From: Bdellovibrionales bacterium
Lineage (GTDB): Bacteria > Bdellovibrionota > Bacteriovoracia > Bacteriovoracales > Bacteriovoracaceae
Length of the DNA: 8,389 nt
Assembly (NCBI GenBank): GCA_005791855.1
Contig: SXUH01000321.1
Location: 1-8,389, forward strand
Direction: 5' to 3'
In this document: positions 1-5,251 of the stretch, piece after piece
Numbering within the stretch: position 1 is the first letter of the stretch
Layout: each line of letters begins with the position of its first letter
The notes under the pieces: model-generated
Seen by the model: only the letters and a program-made list of their open reading frames with translations
Database searches by the model: none
What the model was told of the DNA's origin: nothing
Translations under genes and position numbers: made by a program

Positions 1-485
1 AGGTCCTTCTGCACGAGCATGTCCTTGGCTTCCTTGATCCGCTCCTCGGCGGTCTTCCGGTAGCTCGTGTCCGCGTACTTCTGCAGGATCTCGTCGTAGT
101 ACTTCAGCGCCTCGATCGCCGGCTCGAGGTCCCGGTCGATCGTGTCCGGGATCTGCTTGAAGTACGACTCGCCGATCTTGAAGACCACGTAGGCGATCCG
201 TTCGTGCTTCGGGTGGAAGTCCCGGAAGAGGAGGTACGCGGCCGCGGCCTCGATGTAGTTCTCCTGCTCGTAGAGGACGTCGGCCTGGAGGAGCTCGGCC
301 GGGGTGGCGTAGAAGGAGTACGGGTGCTGGGTCTTGATGAGGTTGAGCTTCTCCGTCGCGAGGATGTAGCGCTCGGCTTCCATCAGCTCCTGGGCTTCCT
401 TGTAGAGGATCTCGGCCTGGGTCTTCCCCTTGGGCGCGTCGGAGGAGCAGGAGACGAGGAGGAGGAGGATCAGAAGATGTTTCAT
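1..485 (-). CDS. bamD: BamD-like outer-membrane assembly lipoprotein (3' end outside window)
   Basis: The first 161 codons are visible and the C-terminus lies beyond the left edge. The product is probably the lipoprotein that binds BamA in the outer-membrane beta-barrel assembly complex, on the periplasmic face of the outer membrane. A short hydrophobic signal (residues 4-11) ends in the lipobox LVSC, with Cys13 as the lipidated residue. TPR-like helical pairs follow, with tandem aromatic/alanine spacing (residues 24-110). The stretch DRDLEPAIEAL (117-127), followed by YYDEILQKY, corresponds to the BamD segment where the family has DRD...A...F..L...YP. The start is ATG 483-485; AAGGA seven bases upstream is a good Shine-Dalgarno and overlaps the stop codon of the preceding gene, which suggests translational coupling. 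It is the last visible gene of a minus-strand operon. Another periplasmic TPR lipoprotein is possible, but the DRD motif and the size so far favour BamD. Confidence 0.85.
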   Translation of the reverse strand, partial: MKHLLILLLLVSCSSDAPKGKTQAEILYKEAQELMEAERYILATEKLNLIKTQHPYSFYATPAELLQADVLYEQENYIEAAAAYLLFRDFHPKHERIAYVVFKIGESYFKQIPDTIDRDLEPAIEALKYYDEILQKYADTSYRKTAEERIKEAKDMLVQKD

Positions 486-493
486 AGCTTTCC

Positions 494-1522
494 TTATAGA
501 TGAACCGACAGATCTTTGTACACCTCTTTGAAGAGGAGCTTGAAGAAGGCGACGAACGGGATGATGAAGATCATCCAGACGATCCCGCCGAGCTGGGACC
601 CGACGACGATGCTCATGACGACGACGATCGGGTGGAGGTTGACGATCCTCGAGACGAGGAGCGGGAAGATCAGGATCATGTCGATGAGGTTCGCGACCCC
701 GAAGATCACCACGATCTCCCAGACGGTGACGTTCGGGTCCTTCGAGAGGATGGCCACGAGGAGGGCCGGGACGAAGCCGATCACCGGGCCGATGTACGGG
801 AGGATGTTCGTCGTCCCCGCGATGAACCCGAGGATGAAGGGGTACGGGAAGCCGACGGCGAGCATGCCGATGGTGACGAGGGTCCCGAGGATCGTCGCCT
901 CGATGAACTTCGCGACGATGTACTCCCCGAACTTGATGTTGAACTGGGTGAAGAGGACGTAGGTCTTCTCGAAGATCGAGTTCGGGATGGCCCGGAGGAA
1001 CCGGACGCCGAAGTTCTTACTCTCCATGAAGAAGAAGTAGAGAAACAGGGGCACGAGGAGCATCCACTCGAAGAGGGCCGTGAGGTAGTCCGGGAAGCGC
1101 GAGAGGAGGAGGTCCCCCTGGAAGCGGATCTTGTTCATGACGTACCTCACGGGGTCGATCTTCAGGTGGAACCCGAAGCGGCCGTGGAACTTCTCGTTGA
1201 GCTCCATGAACTTCTCCTGCATCATCCGCTGCGCCTCCGGGAGCTGGGCCGAGAGCTTCATGAAGTCCGTGTCGATGTTGTAGAAGGTCGCGAAGAGCGG
1301 CAGGAACAGGAGGATCAGGGCGATGGTCATGAAGGCGAAGTAGACCAGCCGCTGCTTCCGGCTCCCGGTGGTGAGCCGGAGGGTGAAGGGCCTGCTCATG
1401 AGGTAGATGATGTAGGCGAAGCCGAACGGGAGGGTGAGCCGCGGGAAGTAGAAGGCGAAGACCACCGCCGCCACCAGCATGAGGACGAAGAGGACGAGCT
1501 TTGTGGTCTGGATCCGTCTCAT
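494..1522 (-). CDS. AI-2E family permease-like inner-membrane protein
   Basis: This 342-residue polytopic membrane protein belongs to the AI-2E transporter (PerM/TqsA, former UPF0118) family. Hydrophobic segments are seen near residues 8-27, 31-45, 60-80, 151-166, 205-226, 228-259, 268-291 and 297-331. Between TM3 and TM4 lies the long amphipathic soluble region typical of the family (about 82-148). The family hallmarks are clear: FILGFIAGTTNILPYIGPVIG (229-249), and LHP at 296-298 leading to VVGSQLGGIVWMIFIIPF. Family members have been linked to autoinducer-2 export, Na+/H+ antiport or other small-molecule transport, so the substrate cannot be told from sequence. The length is normal. ATG 1520-1522 lies three bases after the stop of the cyclic-nucleotide-domain gene; the nearest purine-rich Shine-Dalgarno candidate (GGAG) is over 12 bases upstream, so translation is probably coupled. 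BamD follows eight bases downstream. Confidence 0.9.
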   Translation of the reverse strand: MRRIQTTKLVLFVLMLVAAVVFAFYFPRLTLPFGFAYIIYLMSRPFTLRLTTGSRKQRLVYFAFMTIALILLFLPLFATFYNIDTDFMKLSAQLPEAQRMMQEKFMELNEKFHGRFGFHLKIDPVRYVMNKIRFQGDLLLSRFPDYLTALFEWMLLVPLFLYFFFMESKNFGVRFLRAIPNSIFEKTYVLFTQFNIKFGEYIVAKFIEATILGTLVTIGMLAVGFPYPFILGFIAGTTNILPYIGPVIGFVPALLVAILSKDPNVTVWEIVVIFGVANLIDMILIFPLLVSRIVNLHPIVVVMSIVVGSQLGGIVWMIFIIPFVAFFKLLFKEVYKDLSVHL

Positions 1523-1525
1523 TGG

Positions 1526-2131
1526 TTAAACCCGCTGCTCCAGTTCCTTGATCCGCTTCTTCAGCGCGACGATCTCCCGGGTGATCTGCCCCATCCGGTT
1601 GGCCATGATGAGGGCCGTCTCCCGGAGGAACTTCGCCCCCAGGACGGGGTAGACCTGGAGCATCCGATCGAGGTCCGGTTTGAAGATCCCCAGGAGGACC
1701 GTGTTCTCCGCCGCCGTGACGGTGGCGCTCCGGCGGTTGAACTCCTCGAGGAGACCCATCTCCCCGAAGTACTGGTGCTTCTCGAGCTTGATGACGAAGT
1801 CCCCGAGCTCCTCGCTCGGGGCCGGGCTCGAGAAGATGTTCACGGAGCCGCTGAAGATGAAGTAGAAGCCGTAGCCGGAGTCGCCCTGCTTGAAGATCAT
1901 CTCGTTGGCCATGAACTCCCGGCGGTGGAGGAAGCCGGTGAAGAGCCGGATCTCGTTGTCGGTGAAGGAGTTGAGGACGGAGATCTTCTTGAAGAAGTCG
2001 TGGTAGCTCTCCTTCTTCAGGAACGACAGGGGGCTCGAGTCCCACATGTACCGCAGGAGGGGGATGTCGAGGCGCTCGCCGGTGTTCTCTCCGCGGCCGA
2101 TCCGGTCCCGCATCTCGTTTTCGTAGCTCAT
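1526..2131 (-). CDS. Cyclic nucleotide-binding domain protein
   Basis: This 201-residue soluble protein contains one cNMP-binding beta-barrel (about 50-165; PF00027 type). Visible are the strand and turn GDSGYGFYFIFSGSVNIF (83-100) and a phosphate-binding cassette at 122-140, FGEMGLLEEFNRRSATVTA. The key Glu124 and Arg134 are present, so nucleotide binding is plausible. The usual Pro before the Arg is replaced by Arg133. No helix-turn-helix follows, so it is not a CRP/FNR transcription factor. The C-terminus (about 181-201) is a short charged coiled coil, ALKKRIKELEQRV, suggesting dimerisation or partner binding. ATG 2129-2131 has AAGGAG ten bases upstream and sits one base after the stop of the TPR/SH3 gene. 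Its operon position between membrane-protein genes suggests cyclic-nucleotide control of an envelope function; that is inference. Confidence 0.88.
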   Translation of the reverse strand: MSYENEMRDRIGRGENTGERLDIPLLRYMWDSSPLSFLKKESYHDFFKKISVLNSFTDNEIRLFTGFLHRREFMANEMIFKQGDSGYGFYFIFSGSVNIFSSPAPSEELGDFVIKLEKHQYFGEMGLLEEFNRRSATVTAAENTVLLGIFKPDLDRMLQVYPVLGAKFLRETALIMANRMGQITREIVALKKRIKELEQRV

Positions 2132-2132
2132 C

Positions 2133-2765
2133 TTAGTCTAGCTCCTTGAGTCCGCTGTTCTTGATCCACCCCGCGTACCGGGAAGGGAAGATGATTTTTT
2201 TCCACTGGCCCTCGTCCCGGGTGACGATCTTGAGGCCCGGGGTCAGTTCCTCGTTGGTGGCGAAGATGGCCGAGGGGCCCTCGAGGATGGCCTGGGGCTC
2301 GACGACGATGGACACGGGCAGGTTCACCAGCCAGACGTTGACCCCCGCGAGGACGAGGACGGCCGCGAGGATGGCCCCCACGGGCCGCAGACTCAGCTTC
2401 CTCCGGACGAGCCAGACCCCGATGGTCAATAGGAGGAGGCAGAAGGTGACGATGATCCCATCGGAGACGAAGAACCCGACCCGGAAGAGGTGGTCGGTCA
2501 GGGAGTACGGCTTCTCGAGCTTCTCCACTCCGAGCTCCGCTTCGACCTGGCCCAGGTTCCGGACCACCGCCTGGTCGTCGAAGCCGGCCTTCTCCGCCTG
2601 GAGCAGGTGGTACCTCGCCAGGGGCAGGTTCCGCACCTGCGCGTAGGTCGTGCCGAGGTTGTAGTTCCAGACACCCGGGGAGATTTCATCCTTGTTCGCC
2701 TTCAAAACCCCGATCGCCTGCCCGTACTCTTTCCGAGCGTAGAACTGCTCAAAGGTTTTCAACAC
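2133..2765 (-). CDS. TPR / two-TM / SH3-like membrane protein (BatE-like layout)
   Basis: This 210-residue protein is the first gene of the minus operon. Residues 1-78 form about two TPR units (WNYNLGTTYAQVRNLPLARYH is typical). Two hydrophobic helices follow at about 101-119 and 128-149, joined by the basic loop RRKLSLR. The C-terminus (about 153-208) resembles a bacterial SH3 fold: LEGPSAIF, PGLKIVTRDEGQWKKI, then GWIKNSGLKEL. This order recalls the BatE proteins of aerotolerance (Bat) operons, but no batA, batB or batD is present and the match is architectural only. The positive loop predicts a cytoplasmic hairpin with both ends periplasmic, yet no signal peptide is encoded. The start is uncertain. 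GTG 2763-2765 is the first standard start codon, followed by TTG, but the strong GGAGG at 2783-2787 is 17 bases away. An in-frame ATA at 2772-2774 is spaced eight bases from it. An in-frame TAG lies upstream near 2804. Confidence 0.75.
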   Translation of the reverse strand: MLKTFEQFYARKEYGQAIGVLKANKDEISPGVWNYNLGTTYAQVRNLPLARYHLLQAEKAGFDDQAVVRNLGQVEAELGVEKLEKPYSLTDHLFRVGFFVSDGIIVTFCLLLLTIGVWLVRRKLSLRPVGAILAAVLVLAGVNVWLVNLPVSIVVEPQAILEGPSAIFATNEELTPGLKIVTRDEGQWKKIIFPSRYAGWIKNSGLKELD

Positions 2766-2782
2766 GGCTTCTATAGTAGTAT

Positions 2783-2787
2783 CCTCC
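2783..2787 (-). promoter_or_regulatory. Strong Shine-Dalgarno upstream of the TPR/SH3 gene
   Basis: GGAGG on the minus strand is the only good ribosome-binding site ahead of the gene. It is 17 bases from the GTG at 2765, too far for normal use, and eight bases from an in-frame ATA codon (2772-2774). It therefore bears on which start is used: a rare AUA start, a start at GTG or TTG with looping, or a base error at the ATA. Confidence 0.55.
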
Positions 2788-2800
2788 GAAGTGTGAGGCT

Positions 2801-2829
2801 ATTATCCCTACCCCCCAGAGAGAAATCAA
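2801..2829 (-). promoter_or_regulatory. Sigma70-like promoter for the minus-strand operon
   Basis: On the minus strand, the -35 TTGATT (2824-2829) and the -10 GATAAT (2801-2806) are separated by exactly 17 bases. They lie in the 85-base divergent gap between the TPR/SH3 gene and the 226-aa gene. Transcription would start near 2794, giving a leader of about 30 bases that contains the GGAGG site. The spacer holds a run of six G. On the plus strand the same area offers TATTAT (2800-2805) as a -10 candidate for the divergent gene, but without a convincing -35, so the two directions may compete. Confidence 0.5.
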
Positions 2830-2850
2830 GGAATACAGTCAAAAGGTAGC

Positions 2851-3531
2851 ATGACACTTAGGACCATAGAGACGGAGCTTGCGGAGCGACTCATCCAGCA
2901 GGTGAACTCGCAGAAGACAGAGCTAAACTTATCCGCAGACTCCCCGGTCCTCGATCTTCAATTCCCGAAGCTCATCCGGGCCGAACTCGAGGACCGAGAT
3001 AGCTCGGAGCGAGAACTTTCCGAAGTCCTCATCCCTGGATGGGATTACGTTTGCTACGAGAATCTAGAGCAGGCCAGAGATGCGCGGCCGACGTCTGATC
3101 CGGTCATCGACGGGCGACCCTACGGCGTCTCCGAGTTCGTGGCTTCAGAGCTCCAAGCTGCCTTCCTCGATTTCGGTACCCTCGGGACCGCATACCTGTC
3201 CAGATCGCCTCTTCCTTCAAAAATAGACCAAACCATGGCTGGACAGTCATTAGCAATATTTTTAAACTATGCGTTAAGCAATGATTTATGGGGCCCTAAA
3301 GGTAAATGGCCAAGAATCCATGGTAAGCTCCTTGATGTTCTAAAAAATTCACAGCTGCTGGCGGGACCTCCGAAAATTGGGTACTACCCACTGAAGGAAG
3401 GGGCCAGGAAACTCGAAGAGAGTGGCATCTACGGGACCCGCGAAGCGAGCTGCTACTCTCTGACCTTGCCCTGGAGCCTTCCCTTCTCGGCAGTTGCGAA
3501 GATTGAAAAAACCATCCAGCGAGGACTTTGA
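2851..3531 (+). CDS. Hypothetical protein, first gene of the astA unit
   Basis: I do not recognise this 226-residue protein. It has no signal peptide, membrane segment or repeat, so it is probably cytoplasmic. The N-terminal 60 residues are acidic and helical. The middle contains PGWDYVCYENLEQARDA (62-78) and a Gly/aromatic-rich stretch with LWGPKGKWPRIHGK (146-159). The C-terminus ends in ETI-like charged helix IEKTIQRGL. ATG 2851 has AAAAGG with a four-base spacer. The stop TGA is followed directly by the ATG of the AstA homologue, so the two are surely co-translated and may act together. Codon use differs from the neighbours: four TTA leucine codons are present, and line 3241-3300 has only 21 G/C in 60. 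The start and end of the gene are GC-rich like the rest. An accessory or recently acquired gene is possible. Confidence 0.7.
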   Translation: MTLRTIETELAERLIQQVNSQKTELNLSADSPVLDLQFPKLIRAELEDRDSSERELSEVLIPGWDYVCYENLEQARDARPTSDPVIDGRPYGVSEFVASELQAAFLDFGTLGTAYLSRSPLPSKIDQTMAGQSLAIFLNYALSNDLWGPKGKWPRIHGKLLDVLKNSQLLAGPPKIGYYPLKEGARKLEESGIYGTREASCYSLTLPWSLPFSAVAKIEKTIQRGL

Positions 3532-4557
3532 ATGTACATTCTGAGATCAGTCCAACCGAAGGATCTGAAGGATCTTTATAAACTGAGCACCATCCTCACG
3601 TTCATCAACCTCCCGCCGGACGAGGAGATCATCAGCGCCAAGATCGAGAGCTCCATGAAGAGCTTCCACAACCCCCACCCGGACCTGTCGAAGAACTACT
3701 ACATCTTCGTCCTCGAAGACGTCTCGAGCGGCAGCATCCTCGGCGTCTCCATGATCCACGCCAAGCACGGGACCGAGGACGAGCCGCACTTCTACCTGAC
3801 CGTGGGCCAGGAGGCGAAGTTCTCGAGGACCATCAACACGGGGTTCGTCCACGGCACGCTGAAGCTTGGCCTCGACACCAATGGCCCGACGGAGATCGGG
3901 GGCCTCATCCTTAACCCGGACTTCCGGGGCCACAAGGAGAAGCTCGGCAAGCAGCTCTCCTTCGTGCGCTTCCTCTACATGGGCATCAACCCGGATCGCT
4001 TCAAGCCCACGGTCCACTCCGAGCTCATGCCGCCGCTGGATAAGCACGACAACTCTCCGCTCTGGGAAGCCGTCGGCCGGAGGTTCCTGAACATGAACTA
4101 CCACGAAGCCGACATCCTGAGCCGGAGTAACAAGGAGTTCATCCTGAGCCTTTTTCCGTCGGAGAACATCTACCAGACTCTCCTCCCGATGGAGGCCCGG
4201 GAGTCGATCGGCAAGGTCGGCAAGGACACGGAGCCGGTGAAGAAGATGCTCGAGGCCATCGGGTTCAAGTACACCCACGAGGTCGACCCCTTCGACGGCG
4301 GGCCCCACTACCGCTGCCCGCTCCGGGACATCAAGCCCATCAAGGAGAAGATCACGGGCCTCCTGATCTCCTCGAAGACCTACGACGCCACCAAGGCGCG
4401 CGACGTGCTGATCTCGCTCGAGCATCCGGAGTACGACTTCTTCGCCGTGCGGACCATGCTCCAGGTGCACGGAGACGGGCAGGTGTCGTTGGATCCGCAG
4501 CTGGTGAAAGATCTCGGAGTGAAGACTCCGCAGAAGATTACGGCGATCCCCTTCTAG
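3532..4557 (+). CDS. astA: Arginine N-succinyltransferase family protein (AstA/AruG)
   Basis: This 341-residue protein is close in length to E. coli AstA (about 344) and collinear with it. AstA transfers succinyl from succinyl-CoA to the alpha-amino group of arginine, the first step of the AST catabolic pathway; Pseudomonas AruF/AruG also act on ornithine. Matching landmarks are the N-terminal IRPV-like ILRSVQPKDL (3-12), YIFVLEDVSSGSILG (57-71), EIGGLILNPDFRG (121-133; E. coli has SELCTLFLDPDWR), DNSPLWEAVGRRFLNMNYHEAD (173-194) and FDGGPHYRC (254-262). The fold is GNAT-like. It abuts the upstream unknown gene with no gap. None of astB, astC, astD or astE is in view, so the catabolic role is unproven and a related N-acylation is possible. 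Its TAG stop shares the CTAG with the convergent gene on the other strand. Confidence 0.85.
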   Translation: MYILRSVQPKDLKDLYKLSTILTFINLPPDEEIISAKIESSMKSFHNPHPDLSKNYYIFVLEDVSSGSILGVSMIHAKHGTEDEPHFYLTVGQEAKFSRTINTGFVHGTLKLGLDTNGPTEIGGLILNPDFRGHKEKLGKQLSFVRFLYMGINPDRFKPTVHSELMPPLDKHDNSPLWEAVGRRFLNMNYHEADILSRSNKEFILSLFPSENIYQTLLPMEARESIGKVGKDTEPVKKMLEAIGFKYTHEVDPFDGGPHYRCPLRDIKPIKEKITGLLISSKTYDATKARDVLISLEHPEYDFFAVRTMLQVHGDGQVSLDPQLVKDLGVKTPQKITAIPF

Positions 4558-5018
4558 GCCTGCTTCTTATTGATGAGCACGCCGTTGGTGGCGGCGAACC
4601 GGGACTGCTTCTTCCCCTCGTGGCTCACGCTCTTCACGACGTACATCTCGTTGGACCTGGAGTACCGGGTGAGGGCCTCTTCCTTCTGAACCGTCTCCTC
4701 CCGCTGCTTCGTCCGCTCCCACTGGGCGAGGACGTCTTCCGAGGTCAGGATCGTCGACTGGTCGCCGGTCTCCGGAGGGACTTCTTTTTTTTCTTCCTCA
4801 ACCGCGGGCTCGGGCCGGAAGGTCCGCGAGCCCGGGAAGGCGATGACCTTACCCTCGGGCTCACTCTTTTTAGTCCTTTTCGACGGCTTCTCGGTTATGT
4901 CGAAGTCGATCCCCACGACCTTCTTCAGGCGAGCCGGCTGGGCCTTCCCGATCTCAGTGAGCTTTAGTATCTCTTCCGGACCTAAAATTTTTAGAGCCTG
5001 GAGTACAAAAGAGGGCAT
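4554..5018 (-). CDS. Small charged, probably disordered hypothetical protein
   Basis: The protein has 154 residues if it starts at ATG 5016-5018, which has GGAAAAGG seven bases upstream. A TTG at 5052-5054 would add 12 residues, but no Shine-Dalgarno serves it, so I reject it. The first 30 residues are a hydrophobic/amphipathic helix (MPSFVLQALKILGPEEILKL), too polar for a clear signal peptide. Residues about 40-95 are rich in Lys, Glu and Pro and look disordered. Residues about 96-122 form a charged helix (EDVLAQWERTKQREETVQKEE), and the C-terminus is basic. I recognise no family. It stands alone on this strand, with an AT-rich leader shared with the divergently read tRNA-Asn. It ends in the same CTAG as the AstA gene, so no intrinsic terminator separates them. 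It may be a lineage-specific adaptor or regulator; this is guesswork. Confidence 0.7.
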   Translation of the reverse strand: MPSFVLQALKILGPEEILKLTEIGKAQPARLKKVVGIDFDITEKPSKRTKKSEPEGKVIAFPGSRTFRPEPAVEEEKKEVPPETGDQSTILTSEDVLAQWERTKQREETVQKEEALTRYSRSNEMYVVKSVSHEGKKQSRFAATNGVLINKKQA

Positions 5019-5037
5019 TTTTAAACCTTTTCCATTG

Positions 5038-5054
5038 TTGACTTTATCGGTCAA
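5038..5054. repeat. Short inverted repeat TTGAC-N7-GTCAA
   Basis: A perfect 5-bp inverted repeat with a seven-base spacer lies 19 bases before the ATG of the small charged protein, within its 5' leader. It could be an operator or a weak hairpin. A repeat this short is expected often by chance. Confidence 0.25.
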
Positions 5055-5117
5055 ACAATCGAAATACTTTAGCTTTTTTATCTACTGAATCCCCAATCAA
5101 TTTAAATTAAAAGGAAC

Positions 5118-5146
5118 TGGACAACAAAGGCAGTGGGGTTTATAAA
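5118..5146 (+). promoter_or_regulatory. Sigma70-like promoter for tRNA-Asn and probably the HExxH gene
   Basis: The -35 TGGACA (5118-5123) and -10 TATAAA (5141-5146) each match consensus at five of six positions, with a 17-base spacer. The predicted start near 5153 gives a 5' extension of about 16 bases before the mature tRNA. No other promoter is visible between the tRNA and the next gene, which begins six bases after it, so this promoter probably drives both. Confidence 0.7.
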
Positions 5147-5168
5147 TTACAGACCTTTTAGGCTTAGT

Positions 5169-5245
5169 TGGGATGTGGCGCAGTTGGTTAGCGCAGCAGA
5201 CTGTTAATCTGTTGGTCGAGAGTTCGAATCTCTCCATCCCAGCCA
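5169..5245 (+). tRNA. tRNA-Asn (anticodon GUU), CCA encoded
   Basis: The gene folds fully by hand. The acceptor stem TGGGATG pairs with CATCCCA over seven perfect pairs. The D arm has GCGC/GCGC around AGTTGGTTA. The anticodon arm GCAGA/TCTGT carries loop CTGTTAA with anticodon GTT at 5203-5205. The variable loop has five bases, and the T arm GAGAG/CTCTC surrounds TTCGAAT. The discriminator is G, as usual for asparagine tRNAs, and CCA is genome-encoded at 5243-5245. Length is 77 bases including CCA. It is preceded by a good promoter and followed, after only CTTTTT, by the ATG of a protein gene. Confidence 0.97.
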
Positions 5246-5251
5246 CTTTTT

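Noticed and set aside
256..260. Reading HENGH (residue positions 256-260 of the 415-aa protein) as a secreted zinc protease site
   Set aside because: There is no signal peptide or propeptide, and the following YYSPWR...RPL..G motif fits the HExxH peptide-modification family better than a peptidase.
452..470. GAG/GGA trinucleotide run as a microsatellite
   Set aside because: It is the leucine-rich core of the BamD signal peptide encoded by CTC codons on the minus strand.
500..2149. A 549-codon plus-strand open frame antisense to the permease and cNMP genes
   Set aside because: Its translation is almost all Asp, Glu, Arg and Val, as expected from reading GC-biased codons backwards. Both minus-strand genes have clear family motifs.
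3547..4470. A 307-codon minus-strand open frame antisense to astA
   Set aside because: The plus frame aligns along its length with AstA; the minus frame is a composition shadow.
5052..5054. TTG as the start of the small charged protein
   Set aside because: No Shine-Dalgarno serves it, whereas ATG 5016-5018 has GGAAAAGG at a seven-base spacing.
5225..5245. tRNA-Asn 3' end as an attachment site of an integrated element
   Set aside because: No second copy of the tRNA 3' end, integrase or phage gene is seen in the window. An element extending outside the window cannot be excluded.
5246..5251. The T run after the tRNA as an intrinsic terminator
   Set aside because: It has only five T and no dedicated GC stem apart from the tRNA's own arms, and an intact gene begins straight after it.
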